Source of the DNA: Croceibacterium segetis
GTDB taxonomy: Bacteria > Pseudomonadota > Alphaproteobacteria > Sphingomonadales > Sphingomonadaceae
Assembly: GCF_011320115.1 (NCBI RefSeq)
Contig: NZ_JAANOZ010000012.1
Coordinates: 28,888 to 92,887, forward strand
DNA length: 64,000 nucleotides
Reading direction: 5' to 3'
Shown here: piece after piece, positions 35,560 to 43,049 of the stretch
Layout of the letters: each line of letters starts with the position of its first letter
Position numbering within the stretch: position 1 is the first letter of the stretch
Made by a program: the position numbers and the translations under genes
Notes under the pieces: model-generated
The model's database searches: none
What the model saw: only the letters and a program-made list of their open reading frames with translations
What the model was told of the DNA's origin: nothing

Positions 35560-36321
35560 TCAGCGAAAACCGTAGAGGTGCGGCGCCAGTGTTGCATTCC
35601 ACACCTCGCTGCGCCCGAGCAACGGCTCGACGAGGTTGAACGGCACCAGCACAGCGGCGGCGAACAGCGTTACCGGGTGGATGCGGCCCAGCGCGCGGCG
35701 ATCGTGCAGCGCCAGCGCCACCAGGAACAGGTCGGCGACCAGGTTGGGCAAGGCGTCGAACAACGGAAACGGCAGCGGCGGCGGCAGGACCAGCTCCCAG
35801 CGCGAGATCGCCGGGCCGACGACGCAGATCGCCGCGACGTAGATTTCCCGCCGATGCCATTCGAGGTTGCGCGAGGCGTGGTAGACGGCCGCGGCGAAGA
35901 AACAGGCGAACAGCGTCAGGTCGAAGAAGTTGTAGACCGCGAACTCGAACGGCCGCGCCACGCCCTGCGCCATGCGCTCCTCGATCGCTTGCACCGCCAG
36001 CCACATTCCGAGCGGAACCATCGCCCCGCCGAGCGCCACGCCGGCCAGGCCCAGCTCGCGGTGAAGCCGCACCTTGCCGCCGGCGACGAGATTGGCTTGC
36101 CAGGCGTAAAGCCCGATCCAGCCGAAAAACACCGCGCCATGCAGGTGGCGCAGCAGCAGGAACTGCTTCGAGCCGCTCAGCAGCGGACCGAAATAGGTCA
36201 CCGGAAAGCTCGAAACGACCAGCACCGCCATGAGAATCGCGGCGTTGGCGAAGAACCGGCTGCGCGCCTTGGCGGCCGGCGGCAACGCCGATCGGTCCAC
36301 GTCTTGGGCTATCGACGCCAT
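35560..36321 (-). CDS. Integral membrane protein, HYR paralogue 2
   Basis: A 253-residue protein with about seven hydrophobic spans (AILMAVLVVSSFPVTYFG, VFFGWIGLYAWQANLV and LTLFACFFAAAVYHASRN). It shares RLHRELGLAGVALGG and RIHPVTLFAA with the protein at 30119-30823, so the two are a paralogue pair. Function is unknown; histidines in the spans could bind heme or metal. Confidence 0.8.
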   Translation of the reverse strand: MASIAQDVDRSALPPAAKARSRFFANAAILMAVLVVSSFPVTYFGPLLSGSKQFLLLRHLHGAVFFGWIGLYAWQANLVAGGKVRLHRELGLAGVALGGAMVPLGMWLAVQAIEERMAQGVARPFEFAVYNFFDLTLFACFFAAAVYHASRNLEWHRREIYVAAICVVGPAISRWELVLPPPLPFPLFDALPNLVADLFLVALALHDRRALGRIHPVTLFAAAVLVPFNLVEPLLGRSEVWNATLAPHLYGFR

Positions 36322-36367
36322 TCGCTTTACCCCCCGCTAGAGCGCCCGCGACGATCATGCCAAAGCG

Positions 36368-37105
36368 CTAGCGCTTGATCCAGCCTTTCGCGTCTTCCAA
36401 CTCGTCGAGCGCGAAGATGTGCAACTCGGCGGGCATCAGCGGGGCGAACAGCCGGCTCGCGGTGCGGATCCAGCCGATGTCGGTGACCACCGCGATACGG
36501 CTGAAATCGGCCCAGTGGCTGAAGCCGAAGCGGGCATCGTCCCAGGCGGCCTCGGGCGAGTACGAAACGAAGTCGTCGTCGACTACGATGAGGAACTTCA
36601 GCCGGTCGTGCTCCTTGAGCTTCTCGTCGACCAGCGGCACGAGCATGTCGCGATAGTCCTGCGAGGTTATGATCCCGCTCACCTTCAGCGCGACGACATC
36701 GCCCGGCAGCCCGGCGATGGTCTCGAAGCGGCCCGGGTGGTCCTCGTCCTCCTGCACCCAGTCGCGCGCGGCGGCGATCTTTTCCTCGGGAAAGTGCCGC
36801 ACCTTGGCGCCGACGAAGTGGTCGATCAGCGGCGGCAGCATGCCGAGCAGGCCGACGTCGCCGACGATCGCCACCTTCTTCACCAGCCGCTGGTGCTCCT
36901 TCACGAAATGGAAGTGCCGGCTCATGGCGGAAAGGCTCGCCCAGTGCGGGATTCCGCGAACCTGGACGAGGATGTTGGGCACCGCGTCGTGCTCATTGAT
37001 GTGGCCGTCGATCGCTTGTGCGACGCGATCGAAATCTTCCTCGCTCAGCGCGCCCTCGGGCGTCAGCGCGACCACGTTGTCGAACGGAAAATCTATGCCG
37101 ATCAT
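36368..37105 (-). CDS. Two-domain STAS/SpoIIAA-like protein
   Basis: A 245-residue cytosolic protein with two SpoIIAA-like (STAS fold) domains, about residues 1-120 and 125-245. Both halves show a similar run: NVVALTPEGALSEEDFDRV in the first and DVVALKVSGIITSQDYRDM in the second, and later VKKVAIVGDVGLLGML against SRIAVVTDIGWIRTASRL. It may bind a small lipid or act as a regulator. The start is supported by AAGGAGG 7 bp upstream. Confidence 0.85.
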   Translation of the reverse strand: MIGIDFPFDNVVALTPEGALSEEDFDRVAQAIDGHINEHDAVPNILVQVRGIPHWASLSAMSRHFHFVKEHQRLVKKVAIVGDVGLLGMLPPLIDHFVGAKVRHFPEEKIAAARDWVQEDEDHPGRFETIAGLPGDVVALKVSGIITSQDYRDMLVPLVDEKLKEHDRLKFLIVVDDDFVSYSPEAAWDDARFGFSHWADFSRIAVVTDIGWIRTASRLFAPLMPAELHIFALDELEDAKGWIKR

Positions 37106-37184
37106 GATTCCCTCCTTTTGGGGGACGGAGGGAGATAACACCGGGCGCGGCAAAACGCTTCCGCCGAGTTAACCTAGAGCGGGA

Positions 37185-37718
37185 TCACCCGCCCCATTCG
37201 CGCCGTTCCTCGGCGTGGCGGAGGACTTCGTAGGCGAGGCTGTAGGCCTGGAACAGCTTTGCGGCCTGCTCATCGCCCGGGTTGACGTCGGGGTGGACTT
37301 CCTTGGCCTTGGCCCGCCAGGCCTTCTTGACCGCCTCGAAGTCGGCGTCGCTCTCGAGCCCGAGCAGTTCGAGCGCGCGCATCTCGTCGGCGCTGCGGGT
37401 GCCGTCGCCGCTGCCGGCCCAGCCGTAGTGCGCCGCTTCCGAATAGCCGGCGTTGGCCTGGTTCTCCGACTTCTCTCGGGCGGCAGCCTCTTCCTTGTCG
37501 AGGCCTTCGAAATAATCCCACTGGCGGTTGTACTCGGCCGCGTGCCGCTGGCAGAAATACCACCGTTCGGGGCTGTTGGGGGATTTCGGCGCGGGGCAAT
37601 TGCCCGGCTCCTCGCAGCCGTGCCGATCGCACAGGCGCACGGTGGTCGTCTCGCGCGAGCCGCCGTAGCCGCGCCAGCGCGGAAAGCCCCAGTCGACCGA
37701 GCGGCGGGGGCGGCTCAT
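37185..37718 (-). CDS. J-domain (DnaJ-like) protein
   Basis: A 177-residue co-chaperone with the J domain at the C-terminal end: ALELLGLESDADFEAVKKAW, KAKEVHPDVNPGDEQ with the HPD tripeptide, and FQAYSLAYEVLRHAEER. The N-terminal half contains four cysteines and histidines (CDRHGCEE and CPAPKSP, then YFCQRHAAE) and may bind zinc. It would stimulate DnaK. Confidence 0.9.
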   Translation of the reverse strand: MSRPRRSVDWGFPRWRGYGGSRETTTVRLCDRHGCEEPGNCPAPKSPNSPERWYFCQRHAAEYNRQWDYFEGLDKEEAAAREKSENQANAGYSEAAHYGWAGSGDGTRSADEMRALELLGLESDADFEAVKKAWRAKAKEVHPDVNPGDEQAAKLFQAYSLAYEVLRHAEERREWGG

Positions 37719-37822
37719 GGCGTCACTTTCTTGACCATGGCTCCTTGATAGGGGCGCAAGGCCTAAGCTCCAAGGCCTGTTGGTGCCTTGCACCTCCCGG
37801 CGCGGGCGGGCATGGGCTGCGC

Positions 37823-38479
37823 ATGCCCGCCCGCCTTGCCGTTTTCGACTGCGACGGAACGATCAGCGACGGGCAGGCGGCCGTCTGCGCGGCAATGGCC
37901 GGGGCCTTCGCCGCCGTCGCGCTGCCGGTGCCCCCCGACTACGAGATTCGCCGCATCGTCGGACTGAGCCTGCCCGTCGCAGTGCGCCACCTCGCGCCCG
38001 GCGAAACGCCGGCGATGCACGGCGAAATCGTCGATGCGTACCGCGCGGCGTTCTTCAAGGCCCGCGAGCAGGGGCTCGTTGCCGAGCCGCTCTACGAAGG
38101 CATCGCCGAGCTGCTGCGATCGCTCCACGGCAAGGGCTGGCTGCTCGGCGTCGCCACCGGCAAGTCCGACCGCGGGCTCAACGGGTGCCTCGTCAACCAC
38201 GGCATCTTCGACCTGTTCGTCACCCTGCAGACCGCCGACCGCCACCCGTCCAAGCCCGATCCCGCGATGCTCGCGGCGGCGATGCTCGAAGCCGGGGCGG
38301 AACCGGGCGAGACGGTGATGATCGGCGACACCTCGTTCGACATCGCCATGGCCCGCGCCGCGGGGTGCCGGGCCATCGGGGTCGCCTGGGGCTATCATGC
38401 GCCCGATGAATTGCTGGAAGCGGGCGCCGAGGCGGTCGCCTTCACCGCCGCCGAACTGGAGGACCTGATCGATGGCTAG
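37823..38479 (+). CDS. HAD-family hydrolase, phosphoglycolate phosphatase-like
   Basis: A 218-residue haloacid dehalogenase-type phosphatase. Motif I is AVFDCDGTISD, motif II LLGVATGKSDRG, motif III SKPDPAMLAAAM, and motif IV MIGDTSFDIAMARAAG. The substrate is likely phosphoglycolate or a related small phosphate ester. The start at 37823 is supported by the conserved N-terminus. It overlaps the following small gene by 8 bp. Confidence 0.9.
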   Translation: MPARLAVFDCDGTISDGQAAVCAAMAGAFAAVALPVPPDYEIRRIVGLSLPVAVRHLAPGETPAMHGEIVDAYRAAFFKAREQGLVAEPLYEGIAELLRSLHGKGWLLGVATGKSDRGLNGCLVNHGIFDLFVTLQTADRHPSKPDPAMLAAAMLEAGAEPGETVMIGDTSFDIAMARAAGCRAIGVAWGYHAPDELLEAGAEAVAFTAAELEDLIDG

Positions 38480-38708
38480 CCGCCCCCCCGAAGAGCGCCC
38501 CGACGACGCCGACGCCCGCACCCGCTGGATGGTGATCAACCTCACCCGGCTTGTCGGGGTGGCGATGGTCGTCGTCGGGCTGCTCGACATCGGCGACGTG
38601 ATCGACCTGCCCGACGTGTTCAGCTACCTGTTGATCGCCGCGGGCCTGTTCGATGTCTTCGCGGTGCCGCAGGTCCTCACCCGGAAGTGGCGCACGCCCG
38701 ACGCATGA
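38472..38708 (+). CDS. Small membrane protein
   Basis: A 78-residue protein with two hydrophobic spans, LVGVAMVVVGLLDIGDVI and VFSYLLIAAGLFDVFAV, an acidic N-terminus and a basic tail. The function is unknown. It overlaps the HAD gene before it and the ATP12 gene after it (ATGA), so the three are one operon. Confidence 0.75.
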   Translation: MASRPPEERPDDADARTRWMVINLTRLVGVAMVVVGLLDIGDVIDLPDVFSYLLIAAGLFDVFAVPQVLTRKWRTPDA

Positions 38709-39403
38709 AGCGCTTCTACAAGGATGTAGCGGTCGAGTCCGCGCAAGGCGGCTTCCGCCTGACGCTCGACGGACGGCCCATTCGCACCCAGGGCGGCGCA
38801 CCGCAAGTCGTGCCCACCCGCGGACTGGCCGGGGCGATGGCCGAGGAGTGGCGCGCACAAGGCGCGGAGATCGACCCCAGGAGCTTCGCTTTGCGCGACC
38901 TCGCCGATTTCGCCATCGACCATGTGGTGCCCGATCCCGCCACCTCCGCCGCGCGGCTGCTGCCGTACGCCGAGACGGATACGCTGTGCTATCGCGCCGA
39001 TCCCGACGAGCCCCTCTACCGCCGCCAGCAGGAGCTGTGGGAGCCGCTGCTGCTTGCCATCGAAGCTCGCCATGGGCTGCGGCTCGACCGCGTGAGCGGT
39101 ATCGTGCACCGCCCGCAACCCGTGGAAACGCTGGGTCGGCTGCGAGCGGTGTTGGAAACGCTCGACCCGTTCACCCTCGCCGCGCTCGAAACGCTCACCA
39201 ATCTCGCCGCGTCGCTGACCGTCGGCCTGCTCGCGCTCGAGCCCGATGCCGATCCGGACGCGTTGTTTGCGGCTTCGAATTGCGAGCAGGACTGGCAGGC
39301 CGAGCTATGGGGATGGGAGTGGCAAGCCGAGGAAGACCGCGCGCGGCGCCTGGAGTCCTTCCGCAAAGCGTACGAGTTCGCCCAATTGGCGCGCAGCGCC
39401 TAG
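38705..39403 (+). CDS. ATP12-family F1-ATPase assembly chaperone
   Basis: A 232-residue protein of the ATP12 family, which assembles the F1 alpha subunit. Recognised stretches are MKRFYKDVAVES, FRLTLDGRPIRTQ, AGAMAEEWRAQGAEIDP and EPLLLAIEARHGL. The family occurs in alphaproteobacteria and mitochondria. The start overlaps the previous stop as ATGA. It converges with the Mla lipoprotein gene by 4 bp. Confidence 0.92.
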   Translation: MKRFYKDVAVESAQGGFRLTLDGRPIRTQGGAPQVVPTRGLAGAMAEEWRAQGAEIDPRSFALRDLADFAIDHVVPDPATSAARLLPYAETDTLCYRADPDEPLYRRQQELWEPLLLAIEARHGLRLDRVSGIVHRPQPVETLGRLRAVLETLDPFTLAALETLTNLAASLTVGLLALEPDADPDALFAASNCEQDWQAELWGWEWQAEEDRARRLESFRKAYEFAQLARSA

Positions 39404-39987
39404 CCGACCCACTCCGCGACTTGCGCCGCTACATCGTTTGCGGCGCGGTTGAGCGCGCCGCCGACTGCGCCCGCCTCCGCCGCCACGCCCGGGACGACGC
39501 TTTCGAAGCGTTTGGTCTGGATCTGTCGCCCACCGGTTTGCATGACCGCGTCGAAGCGAACCACCGCTGCGCCCAGCGCGGGGTCGTAATCCATCTCGGC
39601 GAGCGTGCCCGAAAGCTTGGTCGCCGCCGCGTATTCGAGATCGGTGCCGGTCACCACCAGCCGGTTGCCCCTGGCCCTGATCGTGTCCGACAGCAGCCGC
39701 TCGAACAGCCGCGCCGGCTTCTCGACCCATTGCGCATCCTTGAGGTAGGCGAGGCTAGAGCTGTTGATCCGCACCGGAACGCGGGTCACGTCGAGCTCCT
39801 GCGGCGCCTGGATGTCGAGCACCGTCAGCGCGGTCGCGCTCGTGCCACTGGCCGAGGCGCCGGCGGGCACGGTGCTGGCGGCAGTCAGGTTGAGCAGCTG
39901 TTCGGGCACTTTCCCGCCCAGGCTGACGCACCCGGCGAGCGCCCATACGGCCGCGGCGGCGCCGATCGCTCTGGCTTTCGTCTTCAT
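39400..39987 (-). CDS. ABC-type transport auxiliary lipoprotein of the Mla locus
   Basis: A 195-residue lipoprotein of the PqiC/ABC_trans_aux family. MKTKARAIGAAAAVWALAGC supplies a lipobox with C20. The body has LDIQAPQELDVTRVPVRI, QWVEKPARLFERLL and the C-terminal DVAAQVAEWVG. It would sit on the periplasmic face of the inner or outer membrane and work with the MlaD homologue upstream. A longer start at 40011 or 39996 is possible. Confidence 0.88.
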   Translation of the reverse strand: MKTKARAIGAAAAVWALAGCVSLGGKVPEQLLNLTAASTVPAGASASGTSATALTVLDIQAPQELDVTRVPVRINSSSLAYLKDAQWVEKPARLFERLLSDTIRARGNRLVVTGTDLEYAAATKLSGTLAEMDYDPALGAAVVRFDAVMQTGGRQIQTKRFESVVPGVAAEAGAVGGALNRAANDVAAQVAEWVG

Positions 39988-40007
39988 CCGCTGCATCCCC
40001 TGTCGCG

Positions 40008-40946
40008 TCACGGTTTGTAGTCCGGCAACTGCTTGCCCTTGAGCAGGCTCCCGGCGCCGTTGTCCTGGATCGATTCGGTCATCTGCCGCAGCGCCGCGGT
40101 CGTGCGCCGCAGGTCGCGAATCGCCGCCTCGGCCGCGGGCAACGTGCTTTCCGACAGCTCGCGCGCCGCCGGGCGGGTGTCTTCCATCGTCGCCTGCAGC
40201 GAATCCGCCGCCTTGCGCGCCGAGGCCAGCGTCTGCCGCAGTTCGTCGGCGAGCGACGGGCCTTCCTTGTTGAGCAGGCGGTCGGTCGAGCCGAGCGTCT
40301 CCTGGAACTGCGCCAGTGTGAGGTCGGCCTGGGCGAGCGTCGCCTGGAGCTGGGCGAGCACCGCGTCGACCCGCGGCGAGGCATCGGCCAGGTGCTTGGT
40401 CATGCGGTCGGTGTTCTCGAGGATGTGGTCCATCGAGCGCTGGTTCTCGGGATTGAGCAGCTCGGTCAGCCGGTCGGTCAGCGTGGTCAGGCTGTCGAGC
40501 AGCTGCGGCGCGCTCGACAGGATCGCACCGAGGCCGCCGGCCTTGGGCTGGATCTCGGGCAACCCGTCACGCCCCGGGCGGGTGATCGGCGGCGCGCCGG
40601 GACGTCCGCCGTCGAGCTGGATCGTCGAGACGCCGGTGAACGAGCCGAGCACCGTGGCCGTGGTGCCCTGCAGGATCGGCGTATCCTCCTTCACGCTGAT
40701 GCGCACCTGGACGAATTGCGGGTCCTTCTTCCACAGCTTCATCTCGTCGACCTTGCCGACGGGCACCCCGGAGAAGGTCACCTGGCTGCCTTCGGCGAGC
40801 CCTTCGACCGCTTGCGGGAAGAAGATGTCGTAGTGCTTGTTGCTCGACGCCCCGAAACCGGCGATCCAGACGATGAAGGCAGCCAGCGCCGCCAGCAGCA
40901 GCAGCGTGATGGCGCCGACCCAGACGTAGTTCGCGCGTGTCTCCAT
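40008..40946 (-). CDS. mlaD: MCE/MlaD-family lipid-binding protein
   Basis: A 312-residue periplasmic protein anchored by an N-terminal span (VWVGAITLLLLAALAAFIVW). The MCE domain from about residue 40 (QAVEGLAEGSQVTFSGVPVG and VLGSFTGVSTIQLDGG) binds phospholipids; a long helical C-terminal part with repeated leucine heptads follows (160-290). It forms the substrate-binding ring for the ABC pump coded next. Confidence 0.92.
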   Translation of the reverse strand: METRANYVWVGAITLLLLAALAAFIVWIAGFGASSNKHYDIFFPQAVEGLAEGSQVTFSGVPVGKVDEMKLWKKDPQFVQVRISVKEDTPILQGTTATVLGSFTGVSTIQLDGGRPGAPPITRPGRDGLPEIQPKAGGLGAILSSAPQLLDSLTTLTDRLTELLNPENQRSMDHILENTDRMTKHLADASPRVDAVLAQLQATLAQADLTLAQFQETLGSTDRLLNKEGPSLADELRQTLASARKAADSLQATMEDTRPAARELSESTLPAAEAAIRDLRRTTAALRQMTESIQDNGAGSLLKGKQLPDYKP

Positions 40947-40955
40947 GCGGCGCCC

Positions 40956-41828
40956 CTATTCCCCTGTTTGCTCGTGCGAGTCTACGGTTTTGCCCGCGAT
41001 GCCCGCCTGAGCCGCCCGCCCGCGCGGGCCGTTGAAGTATTCCTGGATCCACGGGTGGTCGCTCTCGAGCAGCTCGGGGATCGTGCCGACGGCGATGACC
41101 TTGCCGTCGGCGAGCACCGCCACCCGGTCGCAGATGGCGTAGAGCGTGTCGAGATCGTGAGTGATCAGGAACACGGTCAGGTCGAGCGTGTCGGCCAGCT
41201 CGCGGGTCAGCTCGTCGAAGCGCGCGGCGCCGATCGGGTCGAGCCCGGCGGTCGGCTCGTCGAGGAACAGCAGCTCGGGATCGAGTGCCAGCGCGCGGGC
41301 AAGCCCGGCGCGCTTCTTCATCCCGCCCGACAGCTCGGCCGGATACTTGCTCGCGGTGTCCTCCGGCAGGCCCGAAAGGACCACCTTGTAGCGGGCGATC
41401 TCGTGCATCAGCTCGGGCAGCAGCTCGGGGTAGAACTGCTTGAGCGGCACCTCGACGTTCTCGCCGACGGTCAGCGTCGAGAACAGCGCGCCGCCCTGGA
41501 ACAGCACGCCCCAGCGGCTGCGCAGGCCCAGGCCGTCTTCCGGATTGGCGCCGATGATCTCGTGCCCGAAGACCTCGATCGAGCCTTCCTCGGGCACTTG
41601 CAGACCGATGATCGAGCGCATCAGCACCGACTTGCCGGTGCCCGAGCCGCCGACCACGCCGAGCACCTCGCCGCGGCGGACCTTGAGATCGAGCCCTTCG
41701 TGGACAACCTGATTGCCGAACGAATTCTTGAGCCCCTGGACGACGATCGGGAACTCGCCGTCGAAGTGATCGGCAACCTCCGGAATCGCTTCGGCGGCGA
41801 CCTCGCGTTCGATTTTCTCTTCGCTCAT
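40956..41828 (-). CDS. mlaF: ABC transporter ATP-binding subunit MlaF
   Basis: A 290-residue ATPase of the Mla lipid pump. Walker A GGSGTGKS (60-67), ABC signature LSGGM (166-170) and Walker B LLFLDEPT (186-193) are all present. The extended frame upstream to 42530 is the shadow of the permease. It overlaps mlaE by 4 bp (ATGA), and the three genes plus the lipoprotein gene run as one operon on the minus strand. Confidence 0.96.
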   Translation of the reverse strand: MSEEKIEREVAAEAIPEVADHFDGEFPIVVQGLKNSFGNQVVHEGLDLKVRRGEVLGVVGGSGTGKSVLMRSIIGLQVPEEGSIEVFGHEIIGANPEDGLGLRSRWGVLFQGGALFSTLTVGENVEVPLKQFYPELLPELMHEIARYKVVLSGLPEDTASKYPAELSGGMKKRAGLARALALDPELLFLDEPTAGLDPIGAARFDELTRELADTLDLTVFLITHDLDTLYAICDRVAVLADGKVIAVGTIPELLESDHPWIQEYFNGPRGRAAQAGIAGKTVDSHEQTGE

Positions 41829-42934
41829 CCCCAGCCGACCTCGGTGAAGAACACCGCGAAGAAGGCATCGAGCACGATGACCAGGAAGATCGCCTGGACC
41901 ACCGCCATCGTGGTCCTGAGGCCAACCTGCTCGGAATCGCCCTTGACCTGCATGCCCTGGTAGCAGCCGGTAAGCGCGATGATCAGGCCGAACACCGGCG
42001 CCTTGATCAGCCCGACCCAGACGTCGAACAGCGGGACGACTTCCTGGATCCGGCGGAGGAAGGTCACGAACGGAATGTCGAGCGTGAGCATGGCGATGAA
42101 GGCGCCGCCGATGATCGACAGCACCGCCGAATAGAACCCCAGCAGCGGCATCATCAGCACCGCCGCGGCGACGCGCGGGATCACGAGCGCCTCCATCGGC
42201 GAGACGCCGATCGTGCGCATCGCGTCGACTTCCTCGGTCAGCTTCATCGTGCCGATCTGCGCGGCGAACGACGAGCCTGAGCGGCCGGCGACCATGATCG
42301 CGGTCATCAGCACGCCGAGCTCGCGCAGACTCAGCCGGCCGGTCAGGTTGATGGTGTAGATCTCGGCGCCGAACTGCTCGAGCTGCGCCGCGCCCTGCTG
42401 GGCGATGACGATGCCGATCAGGAAGCTCATCAACCCGATGATCCCGAGCGCCGAAACGCCGACCAGCTCGAACTGGCGCACGACCGCCTTCATGCGGATG
42501 CGCGAAGGGTGCCGCATCATGCCGAGCCACGAGACGATGATATGCCCGGCGAACCCGATCATGTTGCGCGATTCGTGGCCGAACGCGATGACGTAGCGGC
42601 CGACCGTCTCGGGCACCCGCAACCGCAGCCGGGCGCGCCGCGGCTCGATGTCGGCGCTGCTCTCGGCTTCCTCGACCGCCTTGAGCAGCCGCTGCGCCTG
42701 CTTGCCCGCACCGGTGACTTCGGCCTTCTTCTCACGGGCGAAGCGGAGCAGGGTCCACGCGCCGACGGTATCGATCGCGCCGCTCTGCGAAAGATCGACC
42801 GTGTCGACTTCGCCTTCGAACGCGCGCAGCTCGCGGTCGAGCGCGCCGATGGTCGAGATAAGCAGCGGGCCGGTCACGACGAGCGCGGTGCGTCCGTCCT
42901 TTTCTTCAAGGCTGTAGGCCGCCCACTCGCGCAT
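41825..42934 (-). CDS. mlaE: Permease MlaE with N-terminal STAS domain
   Basis: A 369-residue permease of the lipid-asymmetry ABC system. Residues 1-100 form a STAS domain ([17 protein letters not shown]); the rest is the MlaE permease with [36 protein letters not shown] and [18 protein letters not shown] and about five spans. This fused form is common in alphaproteobacteria. Confidence 0.95.
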   Translation of the reverse strand: MREWAAYSLEEKDGRTALVVTGPLLISTIGALDRELRAFEGEVDTVDLSQSGAIDTVGAWTLLRFAREKKAEVTGAGKQAQRLLKAVEEAESSADIEPRRARLRLRVPETVGRYVIAFGHESRNMIGFAGHIIVSWLGMMRHPSRIRMKAVVRQFELVGVSALGIIGLMSFLIGIVIAQQGAAQLEQFGAEIYTINLTGRLSLRELGVLMTAIMVAGRSGSSFAAQIGTMKLTEEVDAMRTIGVSPMEALVIPRVAAAVLMMPLLGFYSAVLSIIGGAFIAMLTLDIPFVTFLRRIQEVVPLFDVWVGLIKAPVFGLIIALTGCYQGMQVKGDSEQVGLRTTMAVVQAIFLVIVLDAFFAVFFTEVGWG

Positions 42935-43049
42935 AGGGCGCTGCTATGCTGGCAAATTCGGGCCGCGGCAAGGCGAACCCGCCCCCTGTGCCGGCGACGC
43001 ACGCGCGGCTTGCGCCCCCTCACGGGCGCTGGCAAAGGCGCGGGGCCCT

